Of a stretch of 41,931 nt of DNA, positions 16,354 through 24,793 are shown in pieces. Each line of letters begins with the position of its first letter. The stretch's first letter is position 1. This DNA is from Fictibacillus macauensis ZFHKF-1 (GTDB lineage Bacteria; Bacillota; Bacilli; Bacillales; Fictibacillaceae), in the NCBI RefSeq assembly GCF_000269865.1, contig NZ_AKKV01000040.1:1-41931 (forward strand), in the 5' to 3' direction. The notes beneath the pieces were generated by a model, which had not been told where the DNA came from, did not search any database, and saw only the letters and a program-made list of their open reading frames with translations. The position numbers were made by a program, and so were the translations under genes.

Positions 16354-16691
16354 TACGCCTCGCCTCCTTGCTTTTCTCCGCTTAATGCTTTAAGACCGAG
16401 AACGCCTGCAAGTAAAATTGCAATGAGGATCAGTTTACCAATCCGTACAGGTTCATGGAAGAACACCATTTCCGTCACAACCGTTCCTGCTGTCCCTATG
16501 CCTGTAAACACGGCGTAAAGTGTGCCGACTGGTAATTTTTTTAAACATTCCATGATTAAGAAAAAGCTGAGAAGTAACGTAAGCGCCGTGCCTGCCCACG
16601 TCCAAAAGTCATGGGCATACTTAAATCCACTCACCCAAACAATTTCTAATAATCCGGCTATTAACGTATAAATCCAATATTTTGTCATCAA
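16353..16691 (-). CDS. Small multidrug resistance (SMR) subunit, YkkC/YvdS-like
   Basis: A 112-residue four-helix membrane protein with the SMR signature GTLYAVFTGIGTAGT, the coupling glutamate (Glu16) in LLEIVWVSG, and a cytoplasmic tail ending QGGEA like B. subtilis YkkC. It lies 11 bases after the TetR gene and directly before its partner, so regulator and both transporter halves form one operon. No guanidine riboswitch is visible upstream, unlike ykkCD, which again points to the TetR-controlled yvd type. Confidence 0.9.
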   Translation of the reverse strand: MMTKYWIYTLIAGLLEIVWVSGFKYAHDFWTWAGTALTLLLSFFLIMECLKKLPVGTLYAVFTGIGTAGTVVTEMVFFHEPVRIGKLILIAILLAGVLGLKALSGEKQGGEA

Positions 16692-16702
16692 ACCTCACCT
16701 TT

Positions 16703-17266
16703 TTATAAAAACACACCGCGTGCAAACATATACCACGATGCCTCTAAACGCTCTTGCACGCGTTTTTTACCTCCATATAACAGCTCGACGAGAATCGAAT
16801 CTAGCACCGCAATGTATGCTTTCGCGGCTTTCTGCTCATCAATTCCATCAAGCTTACTACGATTGAATTCTTCTTGTATCACCGCTTCCATCTCATCTAA
16901 ATTACGATACAAGCGTTCGAGAATAGGCGCCTGCAAATGACTTGGCGGAAAAAAAGATATGCGCAACCAAAAACGCATCGCTTCATTTTCTTCATACTGT
17001 TTAATTTGTTGTAAGAAAAAGTCATACAACTTCTCTTGTAACCTCATCGCGCCACTTGCAACAAAATAAGCGCGCACCTTTTCTTGCTCTTGGGAAGCAA
17101 CCTCTTCCATGACGGCTAAAAAAAGTTCATCTTTGCTTTTAAAATGTGCATAAATAGAGGGAGCTTTCATCCCCGCTTCCTTTGCAATCGCCGCTAATGA
17201 GGCCCCGTCATAGCCTTCTTTTGCAAAATAATGTAACGCCGCTTCTTTAATTTGTTGTGCGCCCAT
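16703..17266 (-). CDS. TetR-family transcriptional regulator
   Basis: A 187-residue repressor. The helix-turn-helix covers residues 1-48: AALHYFAKEGYDGASLAAIA, then KEAGMKAPSIYAHFKSKDELF. The rest is a helical ligand-binding and dimerisation domain. It heads the SMR efflux operon and has a 14-base palindrome just upstream of its start, over its own promoter, so it very likely represses itself and the exporter until a substrate binds. The start ATG is preceded by a GGGGG stretch as ribosome site. Confidence 0.9.
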   Translation of the reverse strand: MGAQQIKEAALHYFAKEGYDGASLAAIAKEAGMKAPSIYAHFKSKDELFLAVMEEVASQEQEKVRAYFVASGAMRLQEKLYDFFLQQIKQYEENEAMRFWLRISFFPPSHLQAPILERLYRNLDEMEAVIQEEFNRSKLDGIDEQKAAKAYIAVLDSILVELLYGGKKRVQERLEASWYMFARGVFL

Positions 17267-17280
17267 CTCCGACCCCCTAA

Positions 17281-17294
17281 CTAACGTTCGTTAG
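17281..17294. promoter_or_regulatory. Probable TetR operator
   Basis: Palindrome CTAACG-TT-CGTTAG, placed just downstream of the -10 box of the TetR promoter and 14 bases before the start codon. Its position fits autorepression. Confidence 0.7.
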
Positions 17295-17299
17295 GTAAT

Positions 17300-17328
17300 A
17301 GTATGACAGGTGCACGAACTATTGTCAA
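17300..17328 (-). promoter_or_regulatory. Sigma-A promoter of the TetR-SMR operon
   Basis: TTGACA (17328-17323), 17-base spacer, CATACT (17305-17300). Its -35 box overlaps that of the divergent promoter. Confidence 0.65.
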
Positions 17329-17350
17329 AGAAGTGCCTTCTCCTTATACT
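17322..17350 (+). promoter_or_regulatory. Sigma-A promoter of the DoxX gene
   Basis: TTGTCA (17322-17327), 17-base spacer, TATACT (17345-17350). The -35 box shares bases with the divergent TetR promoter. Confidence 0.7.
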
Positions 17351-17412
17351 AGTAACGTGTTTACAGTCTGCTACGAGCGGGGATGGTGAACAAGAGAACG
17401 GAGGAGAAAAAA

Positions 17413-17847
17413 ATGAAAATACTAGTAACTCTCATCGGTACATTTTTAATAGCACGTAGCATCGGCTGGCTTGGTGTCGATCATTTCAACAATTGGCACA
17501 CACCACTGCAAGTCGTCATCGCTCTTATTATGCTTGTAGGAGCAGCTGGCCATTGGGGTAAGGTGAGACAAGATATGATCCGCATGGTCCCTCGCATGCT
17601 ACCGAATCCTGCTTTTCTAGTCACACTAACTGGTATACTAGAGATCATCGGGGCCGTTGCTTTGCTAATACCAGCCACTTCAAAACTAGCCTCTATCTAT
17701 CTGATCGCTCTACTTATTCTTATGTTTCCCGCCAATATTCGTGCGGCGCAAAAACGCTTGCCGTTTGCTGGGAAAGAATCACCAAAGCTCCTTCCACGAA
17801 CAGTGATGCAAGTTATTCTTATTGTTCTTATTTGGTTGGCGGGGTAA
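17413..17847 (+). CDS. DoxX-like integral membrane protein
   Basis: About 144 residues with four membrane segments (near 2-18, 30-48, 70-92 and 97-115, plus a hydrophobic C-terminus). The arrangement and the stretch GILEIIGAVALLIPAT are typical of the DoxX family of small membrane proteins, some linked to redox stress. The ATG at 17413 with GGAGGAG in front is preferred over a GTG 30 bases earlier. It is divergent from the TetR gene and shares its promoter region, so the same repressor may influence it, although the operator lies on the TetR side. Confidence 0.75.
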   Translation: MKILVTLIGTFLIARSIGWLGVDHFNNWHTPLQVVIALIMLVGAAGHWGKVRQDMIRMVPRMLPNPAFLVTLTGILEIIGAVALLIPATSKLASIYLIALLILMFPANIRAAQKRLPFAGKESPKLLPRTVMQVILIVLIWLAG

Positions 17848-17977
17848 GTATTTTGCTTACGAGCCCACACCACCGTATCACCCAATCGGTGAATCGGTGA
17901 TTTTAATTTAGAAGAAACGTAACGTTACGCGTTAGTCCTAAAATTTTAGATTGCATCCTTGCCAAACGCATCAAAAA

Positions 17978-17997
17978 GGACATGCTAAAGCATGTCC
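17978..17997 (-). terminator. Terminator of the toxin-antitoxin operon
   Basis: Arms GGACATGC/GCATGTCC with a four-base loop, followed on the minus strand by TTTTTGATG. It lies 98 bases past the toxin stop codon. Confidence 0.7.
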
Positions 17998-18095
17998 AAA
18001 TGTGCCTACTTGTTATAATTAGTTGTTTGATATCGTCAACAGCTTTGATAAAAACGGATTACTGAATTAGAAATACAGTACTATTATACTGCTTT

Positions 18096-18467
18096 TCACA
18101 GACGGTGCCATTGAGTAAATACTCTATAAACTCTTTGAAAATCACGATTTGTTAGGTTTCCAATCTTGTGTAGTTCTGTATTCAAGTCTGGATCGAGCTC
18201 CAATGGCAGCAGAGAACTAACAACCGCCCACGACTCTCTTCGTAGACCTGTTTGTCTCCAATCTTCAATTTTTACACGATCAGAATAGGATCGGTTACGT
18301 TCTTTGCTCGTAATTTTTACTGCTACCGCAATTACTTTTTCAGCATCCACGGCAATAACAAGGGCAGGTCGTTTCTTACCGACCCGCCCTTGTTCATCAA
18401 CCTCACCAGGAGGATATGGAAAGTATACACTATACAGTTCGCCAATTTGGATCAATCTTCCAACCAC
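18096..18467 (-). CDS. PemK/MazF-family toxin (endoribonuclease)
   Basis: A 123-residue protein of the PemK/MazF fold, sequence-specific mRNA interferases. The family pattern is visible in GELYSVYFPYPPG near residue 8, GKKRPALVIAVD at about 30-41, the central VAVKITS strand, and WAVVSSLLPLE followed by the HKIGNLT region. It overlaps the end of the upstream antitoxin gene by 16 bases, the usual layout of translationally coupled toxin-antitoxin pairs. It is distinct from the housekeeping ndoA, which sits next to alr elsewhere in Bacillus. Activity is inferred. Confidence 0.85.
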   Translation of the reverse strand: MVGRLIQIGELYSVYFPYPPGEVDEQGRVGKKRPALVIAVDAEKVIAVAVKITSKERNRSYSDRVKIEDWRQTGLRRESWAVVSSLLPLELDPDLNTELHKIGNLTNRDFQRVYRVFTQWHRL

Positions 18468-18673
18468 TCCTTAGCGATCTGTTTATGATTTTCGTTCGAG
18501 TAATCAATGACAACGGTTCCTTTAGAATTAATATAGGGTAGGTCCTTGCCTTTTAATAACTCAGCAATGTCAATTGACCCTGAATACTCTTTATTTTTCC
18601 GCTGCATAAATGCTTCACGTTTTAATCGTCTAGCTATATGTCTCGTTTGTACGATAGGAGAAGTCTTCATCAT
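18452..18673 (-). CDS. Antitoxin partner of the PemK/MazF toxin
   Basis: About 73 residues, starting at one of two adjacent ATGs (18673 or 18670) that have AAAGGAGG nine bases upstream. The N-terminal part is basic (RHIARRLKREAFMQRKNK) and would bind DNA or hold the operon promoter; the C-terminal part (YSNENHKQIAKEWLED) is acidic and probably wraps the toxin. The sequence is not a recognisable MazE or AbrB-type antitoxin, so the identification rests on position, size, charge pattern and overlap with the toxin gene. Confidence 0.7.
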   Translation of the reverse strand: MMKTSPIVQTRHIARRLKREAFMQRKNKEYSGSIDIAELLKGKDLPYINSKGTVVIDYSNENHKQIAKEWLED

Positions 18674-18694
18674 CTTTTTATTCCTCCTTTTCAC

Positions 18695-19032
18695 GATTAC
18701 ACACCACCTTAAAAGTAGAGTTGGTGTGTCTAGCTTTCACAATAGTAAGCAACTCTATGCTCCACACCCTATCGAATATATACGAAGAAGAGGGCAAAAA
18801 AAGAATACAAACGTTGCTTGTCTTCACAGTTTACACTATCTTATGACAAGTATCTATCTTTTCTACTGTGTTGAAATTTACGAACGCTGCCATATCATCA
18901 ATCTCATAGATGATACCGTTGTTCATCCTTGATTAAGTTGTATGCATAAGCCAGGACTCCTAACCTCAGCAAGTATGATTTAACTGGCGAAAAGTCGTTT
19001 AGTTAGCAGGGTAAAAAGTTCCCTTTTTAAAA
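18695..19032. other. Intergenic gap
   Basis: About 340 bases without a supportable gene. It contains the presumed promoter of the toxin-antitoxin pair on the minus strand. Open frames here are short and lack ribosome sites. Confidence 0.5.
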
Positions 19033-19064
19033 AACAAGGTGAGCTCTCCCTGCCTCACCTTGCC
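19028..19064 (-). terminator. Terminator of the acetyltransferase gene
   Basis: CAAGGTGAG and CTCACCTTG arms around GCAGGGAGAG, followed on the minus strand by TTTTTT. The stem overlaps the last codons of the gene. Confidence 0.8.
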
Positions 19065-19635
19065 CTTCCATTCTCATTAAAATTCGCCCGCTGAATGCTA
19101 TAAACGAAATGCGGCATGACTTTATCATCGTGCACCTTTACAAACTCGCTTTCAATCGTCATTCCCAATCGCTCAGCTACCTTACATGACGCTTTATTTT
19201 CAGGGCGAATCGTAGCAACCACCTTGTTCAATCCAAGCGTGTTAAAGGCATAGTCAAGCATGGCGCTCGCTCCCTCTACGGCGTATCCTTGGTGCCAATA
19301 CTCTTTTTTAGAATATAGCCAATTCCTGCCACATGCTGCTCATCTATACATTCATCTAAAAGTCCGATTTGACCGATGACTTCACCAGAAAATCGATCAC
19401 AAGCAAGAAAATAATCGTAACCAAACGTATGATAGCGGGCATTGCGCCGCTCAATCCACGCATACACATCTTCATCCATGAAATCTTGTTCCCATGCGTA
19501 CATGACTTCTGGGTCCTGAAGTATGTTTGCTACTTCAGCAAAATCATCGCGATTCATCCGTTTAAAAACAAGTCGTTCGCTTTCTGTCACTATGTCCATA
19601 TCGCCCATTACTGGTTGATCAAAGAGATGATTCAA
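19055..19635 (-). pseudogene. GNAT acetyltransferase (RimJ/RimL type) split by a frameshift
   Basis: Two frames together make one N-acetyltransferase of about 193 residues. The upstream part holds SERLVFKRMNRDDF, DPEVMYAW and GEVIGQIGLLDE. The downstream part holds YWHQGYAVEGASAMLDYAF, then LNKVVATIRPENKASCKVAERLGM, the acetyl-CoA binding region. The break lies in a run of six A residues at about 19307-19312; a seventh A would restore ILKKEYWHQGYA exactly. It may be a real mutation, a phase-variable homopolymer or a sequencing error. Otherwise the gene looks intact and has its own terminator. Confidence 0.8.
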
Positions 19636-19779
19636 GCGAAGGAATGGCGGTTTATCACTGATGAGGATGCCTCTATAATGTCCGCTCTATATTGTACATT
19701 CTCTAACGAATTTAAAATGTATGACGCACATCATTTTTATGTAAGACCGACAAAACGAAATTGAAACAACAGACTTATG

Positions 19780-20345
19780 AGGAGTATAAAGATGCGAGAA
19801 TCAACCTCAAATGGTGGGCTGAAGTCAAGACCTTCAAACAAGATCTTACTTCCGAATAGCAACACGATATCTGGAGGAACAATTAAAAACACACGCTTTC
19901 TATCAAACGATTACAAAACCTGTAATATATCAAAGATGCAGACAATCCATTAGAACATCCCATCGCTGCCATCGATAAAGGATACTATACCGTTGATTGC
20001 AAAACGGACGTGAGTGGACTTTCGGAGAAGGAATTAGCGAAGCTGTTAATTCAAGTGAACGATCAATCATCTGATGCGTTTATCCAAGTAATCAGACGAA
20101 GGCTAAACATCTTAGAACGTCCCCTTGTAACAGCAAGAGGCGAAGGTAAAAGTTATATCTATGCCAATTTCAATCCAAAATACGCCCAGTACGCTCTAAC
20201 CATCTTACAACTTCTATATGACCGTGAAGGCAGGTGAGAAAGAGCTGACACCAGCTACAGCTCAAAGAATTGGATTAACAAATAAGACGTATGAATTAGA
20301 GGACATCATTTATTTAAGGTCCAGGAAAACCCCTTCTTTCTTACA
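19780..20345 (+). pseudogene. Decayed gene of unknown function
   Basis: Successive frames read YEEYKDARINLKWWAEVKTF, a stop, DADNPLEHPIAAIDKGYYTV, then LSEKELAKLLIQVNDQSSDA and GEGKSYIYANFNPKYAQYAL. After another shift near 20235 they read ELTPATAQRIGLTNKTYELED and end near 20350. The composition is that of a real protein, but stops and at least two frame changes break it, and no good start remains except for an internal 75-codon frame at 20010-20237. I do not recognise the family. Confidence 0.5.
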
Positions 20346-20409
20346 TTTATAAGGAATATATTATATAATTGTTAATAATTAGAAATAAAAGAATAAGGGG
20401 AATAACAAT

Positions 20410-21312
20410 ATGAGTGGAGAATTAATCGAGATTAGAGGTAAAAAACTCTATGTAGAATGTTATGGTCAGAATGATAAACCTCCTGTTCTTTATCTTCACG
20501 GTGGTCCAGGGGAAAGCTGTCACGATTTTTCGTACCATCAATCAAAAAAATTAGGAGAACATATCAGATTGATTGCTATTGATCAAAGAGGTGTATGTCG
20601 TTCAGAAATTATCCGTGATAACGAAGAATTTGGATTAAATGATTTAATCGAAGATTGCGAAGCATTAAGAAATCACTTTAATATTGAAAAATGGTCAGTT
20701 ATTGGGCATTCTTTTGGTGGATTTCTTTCACTTTTATACGTTTCAAAATATCCTAACTCTATTGACAAAGTCATTTTTGAAGGTCCGACTTTTGATTTCG
20801 AACTAACTTCTAGAAGTCTAATTAGAAAAACTGCAAAGTTATTAAAAAAACACGGTAAACCTGAATTGCACGATAAAGGCTTAACCCTTGCGGAAAGTAA
20901 TTTGCCAATTCGTGAATTAACAGAAAAGTATATGGAGTTAAGTGATGAACTAGGAGAAAATAGAATGGAGATTTATAGACACAATCACAGCAATCCTACT
21001 GATTACTACTCTTTTCACTCCGAAGAAGAATGGGAAGAATTCTATGATAGGTCGGAAATACACTTTAATCTTCTTAGGGAAGAAGGGAAAATTTTCGACT
21101 CATTACTTCCTAAAATTAAAGAGGTAACTAACCCTATGTTGTTAGCGATTGGAAAATATGATGCTGCTACTTGTGAAAAACACATTGAAGTTTTTAAGAA
21201 GGATGCTATCAATGGTGAGACCTATGTATTTGAATATAGCGGGCACACTCCCCATTACGAAGAAGCTGATAAATTCAAGGACGTTATAGTTGAGTTTTTA
21301 TCACCACAATAA
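20410..21312 (+). CDS. Alpha/beta hydrolase, proline-iminopeptidase-like
   Basis: A 300-residue cytosolic hydrolase. HGGPG (residues 30-34) forms the oxyanion region as in proline iminopeptidases, DQRG (57-60) is the conserved turn, and GHSFGG holds the nucleophile Ser100. Asp250 (GKYD) and His278 (SGHTPH) are the likely remaining triad residues. Cleavage of N-terminal proline peptides is one possibility, but many proteins with HGGPG act on other esters or amides. A GGGG ribosome site lies 8 bases upstream. A terminator follows directly, so it is transcribed alone. Confidence 0.88.
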   Translation: MSGELIEIRGKKLYVECYGQNDKPPVLYLHGGPGESCHDFSYHQSKKLGEHIRLIAIDQRGVCRSEIIRDNEEFGLNDLIEDCEALRNHFNIEKWSVIGHSFGGFLSLLYVSKYPNSIDKVIFEGPTFDFELTSRSLIRKTAKLLKKHGKPELHDKGLTLAESNLPIRELTEKYMELSDELGENRMEIYRHNHSNPTDYYSFHSEEEWEEFYDRSEIHFNLLREEGKIFDSLLPKIKEVTNPMLLAIGKYDAATCEKHIEVFKKDAINGETYVFEYSGHTPHYEEADKFKDVIVEFLSPQ

Positions 21313-21315
21313 ATT

Positions 21316-21342
21316 AAAAGACCACAATTTTGTGGTCTTTTG
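21316..21342 (+). terminator. Terminator of the alpha/beta hydrolase gene
   Basis: AAAAGACCACAA and TTGTGGTCTTTT form a perfect stem with a short loop; T-rich sequence follows. Confidence 0.8.
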
Positions 21343-21435
21343 CTTTGCTATTTACTATGCGAATTTGCTTGCTATTTGTATGTTTTTTTGTGTTGCTAAA
21401 TGCAATTTTCTCCTCCAAAAGAGGACCTGTTCCAC

Positions 21436-22017
21436 TTAAAGAGCTTCTCCTTTTTTAACGATCTCCAATTGAAAAAAATCCTCATAATCGGAAATCTCAT
21501 ACGTAGCTATGGAACAATTTCGCTGAAAGCTACACGTCGCAATGCCAAGATTGTTCGCTGGCAACAAATCAAGCTCACGATCACCAATCGCAAGGTCGAT
21601 GTGATGTTTGTTGTGTAAATACGCATACGATGCGCTATGCGGTTTGCGTGGATAGCCGTCATCACCGGTCACCATGTCGGCAAAATAATGCTCTAAGTGA
21701 TGATAGCGTAAAATATCAAGCACCGCTTGGCGATTTTTATGTGTCATAATGACGTTCTGATCGGCAAAAGCAAGGACTTTCTCTACGCCAGCAAACGGTC
21801 TAACATCAGCAGGTGAAATCTGATCACAAAGCGAGCGGATTTCTCGTTCTTGTTCGGCTGTTACTTGAAAATACGTCATCGCATGTGGAAAAGAGACCTT
21901 CAACTGCTTTTGAATGTCGTCACGCTGCGCTTCTTTTCCGAGCACCCGAGCCATAATGTCTGTATATGCCGGATACGTATTCATTAACGTCCCATCAAAA
22001 TCCCACAATATATTCAT
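21436..22017 (-). CDS. HAD-superfamily hydrolase, phosphoglycolate-phosphatase-like
   Basis: About 193 residues from the ATG at 22017, which has GGAGTGAG upstream. Motif I, DFDGTL, with the nucleophile and acid/base aspartates, starts at residue 6. Motif II is the T of VIMTHKN near residue 91, motif III the lysine of YPRKPHS near 123, and motif IV IGDRELDLLPA near 143. The helical cap is inserted after motif I, as in the PGP/PpaX subfamily. It removes phosphate from a small metabolite; the substrate cannot be told. It stands alone between two plus-strand transcription units. Confidence 0.88.
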   Translation of the reverse strand: MNILWDFDGTLMNTYPAYTDIMARVLGKEAQRDDIQKQLKVSFPHAMTYFQVTAEQEREIRSLCDQISPADVRPFAGVEKVLAFADQNVIMTHKNRQAVLDILRYHHLEHYFADMVTGDDGYPRKPHSASYAYLHNKHHIDLAIGDRELDLLPANNLGIATCSFQRNCSIATYEISDYEDFFQLEIVKKGEAL

Positions 22018-22132
22018 AGTGCTCACTCCATTTCTATTGCTCTAGTATACCAAATACTTCTTAAAGGAATCACGCCCTATTGTAGCGTATTAGTTAAAGA
22101 CATCTACTACTTTACGGCAGGAGCGTTCTCTC

Positions 22133-23302
22133 ATGATTTCCTCTCTACTCACATTCATTGCATTTCTTTTATTTCCCGCACTCATTATTTATCTTTGCTC
22201 AACTTTTCCCGTATTACAGCGCCTAGGCATCGCAATTATTTGTTATTTAGTCGGTGTGGCTGTCGGTAATAGCGGCCTTTTACCATCAGGCTTTGGAGAC
22301 ATACAAGCAACCATTCAAGACGTCAGTGTCGCGCTCGCTTTACCGATGTTGCTTTTTTCACTCGACGTGAAAAAGTGGCTGAAGCGTGCGGATACTGGCC
22401 TTTTTAGCATGTTGCTTGCCGTCATAGCGATTGCGGTGACGACCTTCATTCTGCAGCTTGCAACGCATACTCACTATGCCGATAGTTGGAAGCTTTCGGG
22501 AATGGCAGCCGCCGTCTATACTGGCGGTACCCCGAATCTTGCGGCGATGAAGGCCGCGCTACACGTCGATAACAATACGTATATTTTATTTAATACGTAT
22601 GATACGGTGTTCTCCCTGCTCTATATTTTGTTTATGTCGACGGTTGCACGCTTCTTTTTTCAAAAAATGTTTCGCCTTCGCCCTTTTAGTGCCGATTCGC
22701 AAGCTGCTTATAGTGAAAACGCTAGCGATATTAGCGATGAATCAGTGGCAACGTACAAAAAATTATTGCACGGCAAACATGCATTCAAGCTGTTAGCTGT
22801 ATTGTTTATTGCGGGTTTCATTCTTGCCATCTCGTGGGGAGTGACACGGTTCATTCCAGAAGATCATGTTACCGAGGTCACGATTTTACTCATTACGTCA
22901 TTCGGTATTATTGGTTCTTTTATTACGCCGCTTCGCCAAGTAAAATATACGTTTCATCTCGGGATGTATATAATTTATTTATTTTGCTTTACCGTGGCAA
23001 CGATGACCGATTTACGCGTATTAGAGCAGCTGAATGGCGTCATTTTATCGTACGTCGTCGTGTCCATATTCGGCAGTATGCTCATTCATGCGCTCTTATG
23101 TAAGCTCTTTCATATCGATAGCGATACGATGATTATTACGTCGGTATCAGCGATTTGTTCACCGCCATTTGTTCCTGGTGTTGTTAGTGGTCTGAAAAAT
23201 AAGGCCGTCTTAATTACAGGTCTTGTGACGGGCATTATTGGCTATGCGATTGGCAATTACTTAGGCATTGCTCTCGCTCTTTTATATCAAACAATTTTTT
23301 AA
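22133..23302 (+). CDS. DUF819 family membrane protein
   Basis: A 389-residue polytopic protein with about ten membrane helices and a cytoplasmic loop around residues 182-215 (DSQAAYSENASDISDESVAT). The motif AAAVYTGGTPNLAAM near residue 125 and the related CSPPFVPGVVSGL near residue 341 are the inverted-repeat substrate motifs of the DUF819 family (B. subtilis YjcL). A transporter role is likely from the fold but no substrate is established. It is the first gene of a tight three-gene group with a PLP enzyme and an acetyltransferase, so it may import or export their substrate. Confidence 0.88.
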   Translation: MISSLLTFIAFLLFPALIIYLCSTFPVLQRLGIAIICYLVGVAVGNSGLLPSGFGDIQATIQDVSVALALPMLLFSLDVKKWLKRADTGLFSMLLAVIAIAVTTFILQLATHTHYADSWKLSGMAAAVYTGGTPNLAAMKAALHVDNNTYILFNTYDTVFSLLYILFMSTVARFFFQKMFRLRPFSADSQAAYSENASDISDESVATYKKLLHGKHAFKLLAVLFIAGFILAISWGVTRFIPEDHVTEVTILLITSFGIIGSFITPLRQVKYTFHLGMYIIYLFCFTVATMTDLRVLEQLNGVILSYVVVSIFGSMLIHALLCKLFHIDSDTMIITSVSAICSPPFVPGVVSGLKNKAVLITGLVTGIIGYAIGNYLGIALALLYQTIF

Positions 23303-23323
23303 ACACATAAGGAGGAACACAGT

Positions 23324-24772
23324 ATGCGCAGCATTTTACCGGAAAAAGGTCGACCTTATGAGGAAATCCTGCAAGAACTCGCGACCTTTGCAAGTGATGA
23401 TCCTCACTATAAAGAAGGAAAAACGTGGAGTCTCGTCTATTATTTAGATCAAGAGTATACAGATTTTCTTGGTGATGCATACGGACAGTATTTTTCCGCA
23501 AATGGCTTAAACCCCACTGCCTTTAAAAGCTTAAAACGCTTGGAAAAAGACGTTCTCACTTATACAGCCGAGCTGCTACATGGCAATGAAAAAAACTGTG
23601 GGGTCATGACGTCAGGCGGAACGGAAAGTTGCCTTCTTGCGGTGAAAACGTACCGCGATTGGGGACGAGCAAAAGGCATTAAGAAGCCTGAGATGATTTT
23701 ACCGGTCACAGCACACGTCGCTTGGGATAAAGGGGGAGAATATTTTGGCGTGAAAATTAAACGCGCTGCCCTTTCCGCTGATTATACAGTCGATGTTGCC
23801 GCTGTAGAAAAGCTGATCACCCGCAACACCGTATTAATCGTTGGTGGGGCGCCAGAATATCCGCATGGCTTAATTGATCCAATTGAACAGTTAGGAGCGC
23901 TCGCGCAAAAGCATCACCTTCCATTTCATGTGGATGCGTGTGTTGGCGGTTATATTTTACCGTTTCTTGAAGCGCACGGCGTTGATTTACCACTATGGGA
24001 CTTCCGCGTACCAGGCGTCACGTCGATGTCAGCGGATATTCATAAATACGGCTTTGCTGCTAAAGGGGCTTCGTGTATTTTATATCGCTCCATGGACTAT
24101 TTTAAGCACCAAATTTTCGTGCAGCAAGATTGGCCAGGTGGTGTGTTTGCCTCCCCTGCACTACTGGGCACGCGACCAGGCGGAGCGTATGCCGCTGCGT
24201 GGGCAAGTATTCAAGCGAATGGGCGCGATGGCTACATGAAGCTTGCCGAGCGAACGCTACATGCGGTGAAGGGGTTAAAGACAGGCATTGCCGGTATCGA
24301 AGGATTAGAGCTAATTGGCGATCCAAAAGCAAGTCTCCTATCCTTTCGTTCTACTTCTCCTACTCTTAATATCTTTGCTGTTGGTGACGTAATGGAAGAG
24401 AAAGGCTGGCTCGTCGATCGTCTACAGCGTCCCGATGCGCTCCACGCAATGGTGACCGCCTCACACGATGCCGTCATTGATCAATACGTACAAGATCTTC
24501 GCGAAGCCGTCGCTATCGTGCGGGCTGACCCGTCACGAGGAACGACAGGACAAGCTGCTACCTATGGTATGATTTCTCATATCCCATTACGTGGCCTTGT
24601 AAAAAAGCAGGTGGCTAGCTTATTCGCAGCTTCCTATCAATTAGACGCCGAAGAAATCGACCTTACGAACAGTGATGCGCTTAGCGGTGATGGTCAAAGC
24701 AGTCACAAAACAGGGTTTGTAAACACACTCGTAAACTGGTATGTACAACGCAAAATGAAAAAGAACGTATAA
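23324..24772 (+). CDS. PLP-dependent sphingosine-1-phosphate-lyase-like enzyme (group II decarboxylase fold)
   Basis: A 482-residue pyridoxal-phosphate enzyme. The cofactor region shows TSGGTESCLLAVK at about 98-110, HVDACVGGYILPF at about 202-214, and SADIHKYGFAAKGAS with the Schiff-base Lys241. NYFPG-like and GGVFASPALLGTRPGGAY segments around residue 275 match sphingosine-1-phosphate lyases more than glutamate or DOPA decarboxylases. The N-terminal membrane anchor of the eukaryotic enzyme is absent. AAGGAGG precedes the start 21 bases after the DUF819 gene. It probably cleaves a phosphorylated amino alcohol or decarboxylates an amino acid; the substrate is open. Confidence 0.85.
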   Translation: MRSILPEKGRPYEEILQELATFASDDPHYKEGKTWSLVYYLDQEYTDFLGDAYGQYFSANGLNPTAFKSLKRLEKDVLTYTAELLHGNEKNCGVMTSGGTESCLLAVKTYRDWGRAKGIKKPEMILPVTAHVAWDKGGEYFGVKIKRAALSADYTVDVAAVEKLITRNTVLIVGGAPEYPHGLIDPIEQLGALAQKHHLPFHVDACVGGYILPFLEAHGVDLPLWDFRVPGVTSMSADIHKYGFAAKGASCILYRSMDYFKHQIFVQQDWPGGVFASPALLGTRPGGAYAAAWASIQANGRDGYMKLAERTLHAVKGLKTGIAGIEGLELIGDPKASLLSFRSTSPTLNIFAVGDVMEEKGWLVDRLQRPDALHAMVTASHDAVIDQYVQDLREAVAIVRADPSRGTTGQAATYGMISHIPLRGLVKKQVASLFAASYQLDAEEIDLTNSDALSGDGQSSHKTGFVNTLVNWYVQRKMKKNV

Positions 24773-24793
24773 GAAAAGGAGATTTGACCGAAC

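Noticed and set aside
16691-17300. Guanidine (ykkC) riboswitch for the SMR pair
   Set aside because: The SMR pair follows a TetR gene directly, and no leader with the conserved ykkC motifs is visible.
19369-19764. 131-codon plus-strand frame opposite the frameshifted acetyltransferase
   Set aside because: Most of it is antisense to the acetyltransferase; only the last 45 codons lie outside, and no ribosome site or homology supports it.
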